Made by a program: the position numbers and the translations under genes
The notes under the pieces: generated by a model
Databases searched by the model: none
Told to the model about the DNA's origin: nothing
Seen by the model: the letters and a program-made list of their open reading frames with translations, nothing else
Shown here: positions 1 to 5,582 of the stretch, one piece after another
How the letters are laid out: each line of letters starts with the position of its first letter
Numbering within the stretch: position 1 is the stretch's first letter
Assembly (NCBI GenBank): GCA_946185175.1
Contig: CAMHIH010000039.1
Span: 1 to 6,488, forward strand
Source: an uncultured Candidatus Saccharibacteria bacterium
Lineage (GTDB): Bacteria > Patescibacteriota > Saccharimonadia > Saccharimonadales > Saccharimonadaceae
Direction of reading: 5' to 3'
DNA length: 6,488 nucleotides

Positions 1-1488
1 GAGGCTAAAAGCGATGTAATCGAAGATGAAGACCCCGAGTCATCAAAGAAGATTGAGGTCAAGGGTGACGAAGAGGCGGAAGAAGAGGATGAAAAAGAGG
101 AAGAACCCAAGGCTAAAAGTGAAACCAAAAAGCCTGTCAAAAAGTCAGAGGCTACCGAGAAAACCGAAGCCAAAGCCGCGGTTGCTAAGAAGGCAAAAGA
201 AGATGATGACGTCATTGAAGAAGAAAAACCTTCCCGCAAGAAAAATAACAAAAAAGTTCCTAACTTTAAAAAATATCAGAAGTTTATTATTGCCGGTGTA
301 ATTGCCGTATTGGTGCTTGGAGGCTTCGTATTTTGGGCACTCGTGATTGCTCCAGCCGTTAAAATTTCCGTCAGTATTTCAACGACACCTGGCTCCATTT
401 CGCAAAAAGTCACCTTCACGAGCGTTGAGGGGAATGATGATGTTGATAATGGCATACTTTATGTCGAGAGTAAGAGTATTACGAAGACTGTCGAGGGCAA
501 TTTCGAAGCAACCGGCCAAGTTGATAAGGGCACTAAGGCTAGTGGGTCGATTACGGTAACAAGGCCTAAGGACGACGCTGTAAACAGTGAAGAAGATTTG
601 ACTTTCTCCATCCCATCTGGCACTACGGTTAGGATTGGCGATAAGGAATACGTTACTACGGCGGGAAGTTCCGTTCCAGCCACTGCTAAAGACCTGTACG
701 ATTGTGGCGGAACAATCTTTAAGCCTAAAAAATGTCTAAAAGAAACACTTTCGTCCGGCAAAATCCCTGTCGTCGCAAAGGAAGTTGGCGAAGCCTATAA
801 CATTGGCGCTGCCACGAACGGCACGCTCGGTATTAATACAAGTAAAAAATACTCTGTTTCTTCTTCCGAAATGACCGGCGGCACCAGTAAAATCGTCAAA
901 ATCGTGTCCGACAAGGACTTAGCCGATGCAGAAGCCGGCCTCGATATGAGTATCGATAATGATGCGCGCGATGAGCTCGCGGATGAATTCGGCGAAGATT
1001 ACATTCTTATTTCTAGCAGCTTTTCATCGGATAACGGCAAAGTTACTACATCGCCAGCCGTCAATGAAGAAGTCGGCGATGGCGTGACGCCAAAAATCGT
1101 TAAAGAAGTTAAATTCACGATTTTCGCCGTTAAACGCGAGGATGTTAATCGCTATCTCAAGAAGCTAGCCGAAGCTGAAATGGGTGGTGACGATACGCAA
1201 ATGGTACATGATACTGGCATCGACAAAGCCTTTATTGATACCTTTAAGGATACTGGTAACGGTACATATTCCGGTAAGCTTAAAGCTACTTATCGTACTG
1301 GTCCAAAGATTACCGAAGAAGACGTCATGAATAAAGTTAAGGGTAAAAGACTCGGTGAAGTTCAAACCATGATTAAATCAATCAAGGGCGTCAAAGAAGT
1401 CAAAGTTAAGTCTTCCTACTTCTGGGTAGTAAGCGTGCCAGAAGATCCAAATAAAATATCAATTGAACTAACCTCAGCCGACGAATAA
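1..1488 (+). CDS. Bitopic membrane protein with baseplate-J-like ectodomain (5' truncated)
   Basis: The reading frame is open from the first base, so the true start lies upstream; 495 residues are visible. Residues 1-94 form a highly charged Lys/Glu/Asp-rich segment, probably disordered and cytoplasmic. One membrane helix follows at about residues 95-118 (FIIAGVIAVLVLGGF...), preceded by lysines, which suggests a cytoplasmic N-terminus and an exported C-terminus. The ectodomain carries the pattern GSITVTR...FSIPSGTTVRIGDKEYVTT...VVAKEVGEAYNIGAATNGT, which I recognise from baseplate J/gp47-like domains common in CPR membrane proteins. The C-terminal part has GKRLGEVQTMIKSIKGVKEV followed by a FWV..VP.DP.KI ending, also typical of that group. 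Cys235 and Cys245 could form a disulfide loop. A TTG at 310 gives a shorter reading frame, but that would start inside the membrane helix and is not credible. The gene is translationally coupled to ruvX. Its function is unknown; a surface or envelope structural role is an inference from topology only. Confidence 0.8.
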   Translation, partial: EAKSDVIEDEDPESSKKIEVKGDEEAEEEDEKEEEPKAKSETKKPVKKSEATEKTEAKAAVAKKAKEDDDVIEEEKPSRKKNNKKVPNFKKYQKFIIAGVIAVLVLGGFVFWALVIAPAVKISVSISTTPGSISQKVTFTSVEGNDDVDNGILYVESKSITKTVEGNFEATGQVDKGTKASGSITVTRPKDDAVNSEEDLTFSIPSGTTVRIGDKEYVTTAGSSVPATAKDLYDCGGTIFKPKKCLKETLSSGKIPVVAKEVGEAYNIGAATNGTLGINTSKKYSVSSSEMTGGTSKIVKIVSDKDLADAEAGLDMSIDNDARDELADEFGEDYILISSSFSSDNGKVTTSPAVNEEVGDGVTPKIVKEVKFTIFAVKREDVNRYLKKLAEAEMGGDDTQMVHDTGIDKAFIDTFKDTGNGTYSGKLKATYRTGPKITEEDVMNKVKGKRLGEVQTMIKSIKGVKEVKVKSSYFWVVSVPEDPNKISIELTSADE

Positions 1489-1940
1489 TGCGAGTTTTAG
1501 CTCTAGATGTTGGCACAAAGCGGATTGGCGTAGCATTTGCGGACACGGGAGTCCGCATTGCTGTTCCGCGCGGTATGATATCGGTCGACGGAAATGAAAA
1601 AGCGGAAATCGTTCGGCAGTTTCGGCTCGAAAAGGCCAAATTAATTGTGTCTGGCTTACCGCGCAATAATAGCGGCGAAGAGACGCGTCAGACTGCTGCC
1701 GTGCGCGCTTTTATCGACGAGCTAAAGACAGCTTTTGCGGAGGCTAATTTATCAATACCGGAAGTAATCTTTCAGGATGAATCATATACCTCGGTCGTAG
1801 CCGAAGAGCACCTAAAGAGCGTTAGTCGGCAGGATCGCGCCGATGGAAAAGTTGATTCCGAGGCGGCCACTCTTATTTTGCAGGATTTTCTTGAACGCCC
1901 AGATTTGTCCGAAATTGAACAAAAAATAACAGAGGAGTAA
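1488..1940 (+). CDS. ruvX: RuvX/YqgF family Holliday junction resolvase-like nuclease
   Basis: This 150-residue protein has the usual length of the YqgF/RuvX family, which adopts an RNase H-like fold. Known roles in the family are pre-16S rRNA 5'-end processing and, in some members, Holliday junction resolution. The N-terminal motif LALDVGTKRIGVAFAD (residues 4-19) supplies Asp7. The VSGLPRNNSGEE segment (54-65) matches the family VGLPxxxxG loop. DESYTS (97-102) is the DExxT-like motif with Glu98, and VDSEAATLILQDFL (122-135) supplies Asp123. All three expected metal-binding acids are therefore present, so it should be active. The ATG shares its A with the upstream TAA (TAATG), and no Shine-Dalgarno is visible, so translation probably depends on coupling. 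The next gene is mltG, a pairing known from several bacterial groups including Actinobacteria. Which of the two biochemical roles dominates cannot be read from sequence. Confidence 0.93.
   Translation: MRVLALDVGTKRIGVAFADTGVRIAVPRGMISVDGNEKAEIVRQFRLEKAKLIVSGLPRNNSGEETRQTAAVRAFIDELKTAFAEANLSIPEVIFQDESYTSVVAEEHLKSVSRQDRADGKVDSEAATLILQDFLERPDLSEIEQKITEE
1931..1937 (+). promoter_or_regulatory. Ribosome binding site of mltG
   Basis: AGAGGAG lies at the very end of ruvX, with its last three bases forming the codon before the TAA stop. A 6-base spacer separates it from the ATG at 1944. It is the strongest Shine-Dalgarno in the window and fixes the mltG start. It also shows that the organism uses SD-led initiation even though several neighbours lack an SD. 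Confidence 0.85.
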
Positions 1941-1943
1941 TAT

Positions 1944-3017
1944 ATGAAACCAATCAAGAAACGAAAGTCCGCCGGTAAGATTATTGCAATTATTATATTG
2001 GTTATTTTGGTTGCTATTATTGCGGCCGCCTGCGCGGGTGTGACTTGGTATAGGGCTAATTTACGCGCCGCCAACCCAGATGACTCGACCTTGGTGGACT
2101 TTGCTGTTGCTGAGGGCGCAGCCACGACTAATATTGCGCAAAACCTTGAAGACAAGGGACTTATCAGGAGCGCACTAGCCTTCCGCTTGTATATGCGGCT
2201 TGAGGCGCAAGATAAAAATCTTAAATCTGGCTCGTACAAATTTAGTAGTAATATGACGGTGGCGGAAATCGTTGAGAAACTAAACGAAGGCGCAAAACGT
2301 CAAACTTTCCGTATCACATTTTTACCGGGTGGCACATTGGCGGCGGCTCGAGAACGACTCCAGAATGCGGGCTATCAGGAAGACGAAATTACGGCCGCCC
2401 TCACTAAGAAATATGACCATCCTCTATTGGCCGGCAAGCCAGCCGAAAACTCACTCGAGGGCTATATATATGGCGACACTTATGAATTCTATGTCGGCGC
2501 ATCGGCCAGCGATATTCTGACCGCTACTTTCGACAAAATGTATAAAGATATTCAAGATAACGGTCTAATTGCGAAATTCCAAGCTAACGGCCTCAATTTA
2601 TATCAAGCGATTACGCTGGCCTCCATCGTGCAGGGCGAAGCCGGCTCATTATCCGACGATATGCCGAAAGTAGCTCAAATTTTCTATAATCGCCTCAATA
2701 GTAATACGCCACTTGGCTCGGATATAGTTATTGGCTATTACGCCGATCAGCAAAATCCAAATCGCAGCAAAACCGATATGTCGTATCTGAATACTACACC
2801 ATGTCCATGGAATTCGCGCAAATGTGTGGGGCTACCGCCAAACCCAGTCAATAATCCGGGCATTAAGGCGCTCAATGCGGTCGCAGATCCAGATAAAGAT
2901 TATGTAGGCTACTGGTATTTCCTGACTGGCGATGATGGCAAAATGTATTATGCGCGCACTGAAGCGGAGCATAGCTCTAATAAGCAGTACTGCCCAAAAC
3001 TTTGCGGAATTTTGTAA
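1944..3017 (+). CDS. mltG: Endolytic murein transglycosylase MltG (YceG-like)
   Basis: This 357-residue inner-membrane protein is expected to cleave nascent glycan strands outside the membrane and so set their length. A Lys/Arg-rich N-terminus (KPIKKRK) precedes one membrane helix at about residues 13-33. A LysM-like region follows (about 50-118, with LKSGSYKFSSNMTVAEIVEKL). The catalytic YceG domain shows LEGYIYGDTYEFY (171-183), the counterpart of EGxxFPDTY with Pro replaced by Gly, and ITLASIVQGEAG (223-234). In the latter, Glu232 aligns with the catalytic Glu218 of E. coli MltG; the other acidic position of that motif (E. coli Glu216) is Gln230 here. The FYNRL, GSD (Asp260) and GLPPNPVNNPG (296-306) motifs are also present. 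Cys287/Cys294 and Cys350/Cys354 form two close pairs, unusual for the family. The gene has a strong SD and lies 3 bases after ruvX, so the two are co-transcribed. Length and motifs indicate an intact enzyme. Confidence 0.95.
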   Translation: MKPIKKRKSAGKIIAIIILVILVAIIAAACAGVTWYRANLRAANPDDSTLVDFAVAEGAATTNIAQNLEDKGLIRSALAFRLYMRLEAQDKNLKSGSYKFSSNMTVAEIVEKLNEGAKRQTFRITFLPGGTLAAARERLQNAGYQEDEITAALTKKYDHPLLAGKPAENSLEGYIYGDTYEFYVGASASDILTATFDKMYKDIQDNGLIAKFQANGLNLYQAITLASIVQGEAGSLSDDMPKVAQIFYNRLNSNTPLGSDIVIGYYADQQNPNRSKTDMSYLNTTPCPWNSRKCVGLPPNPVNNPGIKALNAVADPDKDYVGYWYFLTGDDGKMYYARTEAEHSSNKQYCPKLCGIL

Positions 3018-3029
3018 AAAGTCGAAATA

Positions 3030-3038
3030 TGGTATAAT
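3030..3038 (+). promoter_or_regulatory. Extended -10 promoter for the LysM-CHAP gene
   Basis: TGGTATAAT is a perfect TATAAT hexamer (3033-3038) with an extended TGn. The -35 region is poor: TTTTGT at 3010-3015 gives 17-base spacing and overlaps the mltG stop codon. Transcription should start near 3045, leaving a leader of about 75 bases. No hairpin terminator is visible between mltG and this site, so readthrough from the upstream operon is also possible. Confidence 0.7.
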
Positions 3039-3052
3039 TAATATGGTTTTTA

Positions 3053-3109
3053 GGAAAGCATAGCCGTTTTCGGCGCCTTCCGGGAAAGCCACATCGCAGT
3101 GGGGCGATG
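3053..3109 (+). promoter_or_regulatory. Structured 5' leader with two hairpins, function unknown
   Basis: The leader can fold into two stems. In hairpin 1, GGAAAGC (3053-3059) pairs with GCCTTCC (3075-3081) with one A-C mismatch, enclosing an inner GCCG-TTTT-CGGC stem (3063-3074). In hairpin 2, CATCGC (3092-3097) pairs with GCGATG (3104-3109). An alternative stem, CCAC (3089-3092) with GTGG (3099-3102), excludes hairpin 2. GGAAAGC recurs at 3083-3089. No Shine-Dalgarno stands before the ATG at 3121, and TTTT follows hairpin 2 at 3113-3116. This looks like a cis-acting control element (translation control, attenuation or mRNA stability), but I cannot assign it to a known riboswitch class. Confidence 0.4.
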
Positions 3110-3120
3110 CAGTTTTACCT

Positions 3121-4290
3121 ATGAAGAGATTTCAAATTCTATTTACTAAAGTTCTTCCATATGCCGGCGTATTTATTTTAGCCGTTGCTCTAATGTTCTT
3201 TGGTTCAAAAACGCAAAACGAAACTAATGCGAAGCCAATCGCCGCTAATTTTGATGACGTCAACTTTACCGTTACGTCAGATCAGGTATCCGAATCGTAT
3301 ACGGTGGCAAACATTGCTAGTACGATAGATCTTCCGTCCACTTCGTCAATTAGCGAAAACTACGTTACAATTAACTCGATTTATGAAACTACGGGTACAG
3401 TTAGTTCATCTGATACGGCCGTAGTCGAAAAACCGACTATTATTGATACGTCCAATCTTGATTTGGATAAGATAAAGACCCACGTCGTGGCTGAAGGTGA
3501 GTCGCTAGATTCCATTATTGCCGCCTATGGCTCTAAAGCTACCAAGGACCAGGTTCGCTGGAGTAACGGCATGAAGAAAGAAGACCTCACGGTAGGGGCT
3601 ACGATTTATGTGCCAGTTCTGAATGGTATTGCTTATAAAGCGAAATCCGGTGATACGGCCGCCGCCTTGGCAGAAAAATACGGCTCCAATGAGGAACAGA
3701 TTGTAGCCTATAATAACCTCGAAGACAAGGAAATCGCTGCCGATCAGATTTTAATTCTACCAAATGCGATTGTTCCAGAAAAAGAGCGTCCAGAATACGT
3801 AGCACCAACGCCGAAGCCTACGCCAAATTATGGTCGCACTTATTCCTATGTCTATGACTCTGGTGTTCGCCATAACATGATTGAAATTGGTAGCTATAGT
3901 TACTGGAGCAACCAATACTACGCAACGAAATGGCAAAATAACCCTGGTGCCTTTGGTAACTGTACTTGGTTTGCCTGGTACTGGCGCCGTAATAATATGC
4001 CGGCCGAATACTGGCTGCCAACTGGCGCTATCGGCAACGCCCGTAACTGGATCTCGACACTCGGCGGCAGCTACTATACGGGCCGTACGCCAGCCTATGG
4101 TGCGGTAATTCAGTCAACATCTGGTTATTATGGTCACGTTGGTGTTGTGGTCGGTGTGGCCGAGGGGCAATACATTACAATTCAAGAAATGAACTTTGCT
4201 GGACCAAACGGTAAGTTTAACCACGTCTACCAGTCGACCATCGATTGGTCAGATGCATTACAATACAACTACATCTATCAACACAAATAA
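3121..4290 (+). CDS. Exported LysM-CHAP peptidoglycan hydrolase
   Basis: This 389-residue protein starts with MKRFQILFTK and a hydrophobic segment (about 11-28) that acts as a signal peptide or membrane anchor; no convincing AxA cleavage site follows closely. A Ser/Thr-rich spacer runs to about residue 115. Two LysM modules follow at about 120-166 (HVVAEGESLDSIIAAYG...LTVGATIYVPV) and 171-214 (YKAKSGDTAAALAEKYG...IAADQILILP); these bind GlcNAc-containing glycan. A proline-rich linker (about 219-236) leads to a C-terminal CHAP domain (about 265-389). The catalytic Cys281 lies in GNCTWFAW, His339 in GHVGVVVG, and Glu356/Asn358 in the ITIQEMN strand. Cys281 is the only cysteine. CHAP enzymes cleave peptidoglycan as amidases or peptide cross-bridge endopeptidases; which bond is cut here is unknown. 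The gene is monocistronic, with its own promoter and a terminator. The ATG has no SD. The substrate could be the cell's own wall or, if this is an epibiont, a host wall; the second is speculation. Confidence 0.92.
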   Translation: MKRFQILFTKVLPYAGVFILAVALMFFGSKTQNETNAKPIAANFDDVNFTVTSDQVSESYTVANIASTIDLPSTSSISENYVTINSIYETTGTVSSSDTAVVEKPTIIDTSNLDLDKIKTHVVAEGESLDSIIAAYGSKATKDQVRWSNGMKKEDLTVGATIYVPVLNGIAYKAKSGDTAAALAEKYGSNEEQIVAYNNLEDKEIAADQILILPNAIVPEKERPEYVAPTPKPTPNYGRTYSYVYDSGVRHNMIEIGSYSYWSNQYYATKWQNNPGAFGNCTWFAWYWRRNNMPAEYWLPTGAIGNARNWISTLGGSYYTGRTPAYGAVIQSTSGYYGHVGVVVGVAEGQYITIQEMNFAGPNGKFNHVYQSTIDWSDALQYNYIYQHK

Positions 4291-4295
4291 AATAT

Positions 4296-4321
4296 AGCCA
4301 CTCGGAAACGTGTGGCTTTTT
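4296..4321 (+). terminator. Intrinsic terminator after the LysM-CHAP gene
   Basis: AGCCAC (4296-4301) pairs with GTGGCT (4312-4317). A T-T mismatch and an inner CG-GAAA-CG tetraloop stem lie inside, and a T-run (TTTTT, 4317-4321) follows. The stem begins 5 bases after the stop codon. The T-run overlaps the -35 element of the obgE promoter, so the two transcription units are packed back to back. Confidence 0.85.
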
Positions 4322-4348
4322 GATATTTTAGCATAATTATGTTATTAT
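4320..4348 (+). promoter_or_regulatory. obgE promoter, predicted leaderless start
   Basis: TTGATA (4320-4325) is a good -35. It is 17 bases upstream of TATTAT (4343-4348), which carries an extended TGn (TGTTATTAT from 4340). The start point expected about 7 bases after the -10 falls at 4355-4356, on the ATG of obgE. The 7 bases between -10 and ATG contain no Shine-Dalgarno. Confidence 0.7.
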
Positions 4349-4355
4349 ATAAGAT

Positions 4356-5507
4356 ATGTTTGTTGATACAGCTAAAGTTTATATTAAGGCCGGCAAGGGT
4401 GGAAACGGCGCCGTATCATTCCGCCACGAAATCTATATCCCAAAGGGTGGTCCAGATGGTGGTGATGGTGGCAAAGGTGGCGACGTGGTTTTTGTGGCCA
4501 GTAAAGATTGCGATACGCTGATCGACTTTCGCTTTCAGCCCAAGCTTATTGCTGAGGATGGCAAAGCAGGCTCGGGCCAGAAAAGTTCGGGCAAATCCGG
4601 CAAAGATTTAATCGTCGAAGTGCCAGTCGGCACCGTCGTTAAGCGTGGCGACGAGATTGTGGCAGATTTAACTCATGACGAAGAACGCGCCATTGTAGCG
4701 CATGGCGGTGACGGCGGCTATGGCAACTGGCATTTTCGTTCATCGACGCGTCAAGTGCCAAAAATTGCCGAATTGGGTAATCCGGGCGAAGAGTTTGACG
4801 CCGAACTTGAATTAAAGCTAATTGCCGATGTGGGTTTGGTCGGATTTCCGAATGCTGGAAAATCAACCTTTTTGTCTGTCGTGAGTAATGCACGCCCAGA
4901 AATCGCTGATTATCCATTTACGACTATTACGCCAAATCTTGGTGTAGCCAAGGTGGATGACTCCAGTATGTTGATTGCTGATATTCCAGGCTTAATTGAA
5001 GGCGCCTCCGAAGGCAAGGGTCTCGGTGACCAATTTTTGCGGCACGTTGAGCGCACTAAGGTCTTGCTACATTTGGTAGATGTTTACAATGATGATGCCG
5101 GTAAAGCTTACGCCGATATTCGTAAAGAGCTGGCTAATTATTCTGCGGAATTAGCTTCTCGCCCCGAGTTAGTTGTTCTTACTAAAACTGAAGGGGTTGA
5201 TGCGGATATTTTAAAGATGCAAAGCGACGCCATCTTGGCAGAAAATCCGAATGCGCAAATTATGCATATTTCCAGCGCGGCGCACCAAGGTTTGACGGAA
5301 GTTTTACGTGAGCTAAAGAAAATTATTGATGAGTCTAAAGTTGATGAGCCGGTTGTCACAGAAGAAGAGGAGGCCTTGCCGGTCATTACTCTAGCGCAGA
5401 CGGAGCAAAAACGTCGCCCACATCATGAACGCTATCAGAAGGGCGAGCGCAATACAATCATCATGCTAGATGAGCAAGATGATGACTTTGGCGAGATAGA
5501 AGAATAA
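4356..5507 (+). CDS. obgE: Obg-family GTPase (ribosome assembly)
   Basis: This 383-residue protein binds GTP and the 50S ribosomal subunit and acts in late ribosome maturation and stress control. The Gly-rich Obg domain fills residues 1-158, with GKGGNGAVSFRHEIYIPKGG and a GGDGGYGNWHF...GNPGEE segment (117-146). The GTPase domain follows. G1 is GFPNAGKST (163-171), switch I is DYPFTTITPNLG (185-196), G3 is DIPGLIEGA (209-217) and G5 is SSAAHQGL (306-313). The G4 position reads LTKTEGVD (275-282), so the usual NKxD is TKxE; Lys277 is kept but the guanine-contacting Asp is Glu278. After about residue 327 only an acidic and basic tail remains, and I see no OCT domain as found in B. subtilis Obg. 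The ATG is placed by the conserved MFVD start and by the promoter immediately upstream. The gene is monocistronic by appearance. Identity is very secure; the effect of the altered G4 is not known. Confidence 0.96.
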   Translation: MFVDTAKVYIKAGKGGNGAVSFRHEIYIPKGGPDGGDGGKGGDVVFVASKDCDTLIDFRFQPKLIAEDGKAGSGQKSSGKSGKDLIVEVPVGTVVKRGDEIVADLTHDEERAIVAHGGDGGYGNWHFRSSTRQVPKIAELGNPGEEFDAELELKLIADVGLVGFPNAGKSTFLSVVSNARPEIADYPFTTITPNLGVAKVDDSSMLIADIPGLIEGASEGKGLGDQFLRHVERTKVLLHLVDVYNDDAGKAYADIRKELANYSAELASRPELVVLTKTEGVDADILKMQSDAILAENPNAQIMHISSAAHQGLTEVLRELKKIIDESKVDEPVVTEEEEALPVITLAQTEQKRRPHHERYQKGERNTIIMLDEQDDDFGEIEE

Positions 5508-5522
5508 AAACCATTAGCCTTT

Positions 5523-5531
5523 TGTGTTATA
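5523..5531 (+). promoter_or_regulatory. Extended -10 promoter before the PstS-like gene
   Basis: TGTTATACT is an extended -10 (TATACT at 5526-5531) with no good -35 at the correct distance. The expected start is near 5538, giving a leader of about 45 bases. A second AT-rich candidate, TATATT at 5544-5549, is possible. No clear terminator hairpin separates obgE from this site. Confidence 0.5.
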
Positions 5532-5569
5532 CTTGTAATAAGATATATTTTTATGACCAAGTAACAGAG

Positions 5570-5575
5570 AAAGGG
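5570..5575 (+). promoter_or_regulatory. Ribosome binding site of the PstS-like gene
   Basis: AAAGGG lies 7 bases before the ATG at 5583. It is moderate in strength, but it is the only SD-like sequence here and supports this start over the ATG at 5553, which is followed by a stop after three codons. Confidence 0.6.
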
Positions 5576-5582
5576 CTAGTAA

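Noticed and set aside
26..301. 91-residue Lys/Arg-rich reading frame on the plus strand
   Set aside because: It is the +1-shifted shadow of the acidic Glu/Lys-rich tail of the first gene; the GAA/AAG-rich codons give a basic product in this frame. There is no SD and no family resemblance.
1772..2239. 155-residue frame on the minus strand across the ruvX-mltG junction
   Set aside because: It lies antisense to two well-identified genes, has no SD or promoter, and its composition is that of a complementary shadow.
3043..3063. Tiny frame encoding MVFRKA at the predicted transcript start
   Set aside because: It could be a leaderless leader peptide, but six codons overlapping hairpin 1 are expected by chance and nothing supports translation.
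3104..3116. Hairpin 2 plus TTTT as an intrinsic terminator or attenuator
   Set aside because: The stem is only 6 bp and the T-run is four bases starting after a CAG spacer, much weaker than the terminator at 4296-4321; kept only as part of the leader description.
3033..3120. c-di-AMP (ydaO) riboswitch before the LysM-CHAP gene
   Set aside because: GGGAAAGCC and TGGGGCGATGCAG loosely recall parts of that class, and the gene type fits, but the leader is far too short and the later conserved segments are absent.
3411..3661. Repeated TGATACGGCCG at 3411 and 3651
   Set aside because: Two copies of 11 bases within one coding gene, both encoding a D-T-A motif in different contexts; best explained by codon preference and chance.
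5553..5564. Three-codon frame (MTK then stop) upstream of the PstS-like gene
   Set aside because: Too short to judge; ATG followed by an early TAA is common in AT-rich leaders.
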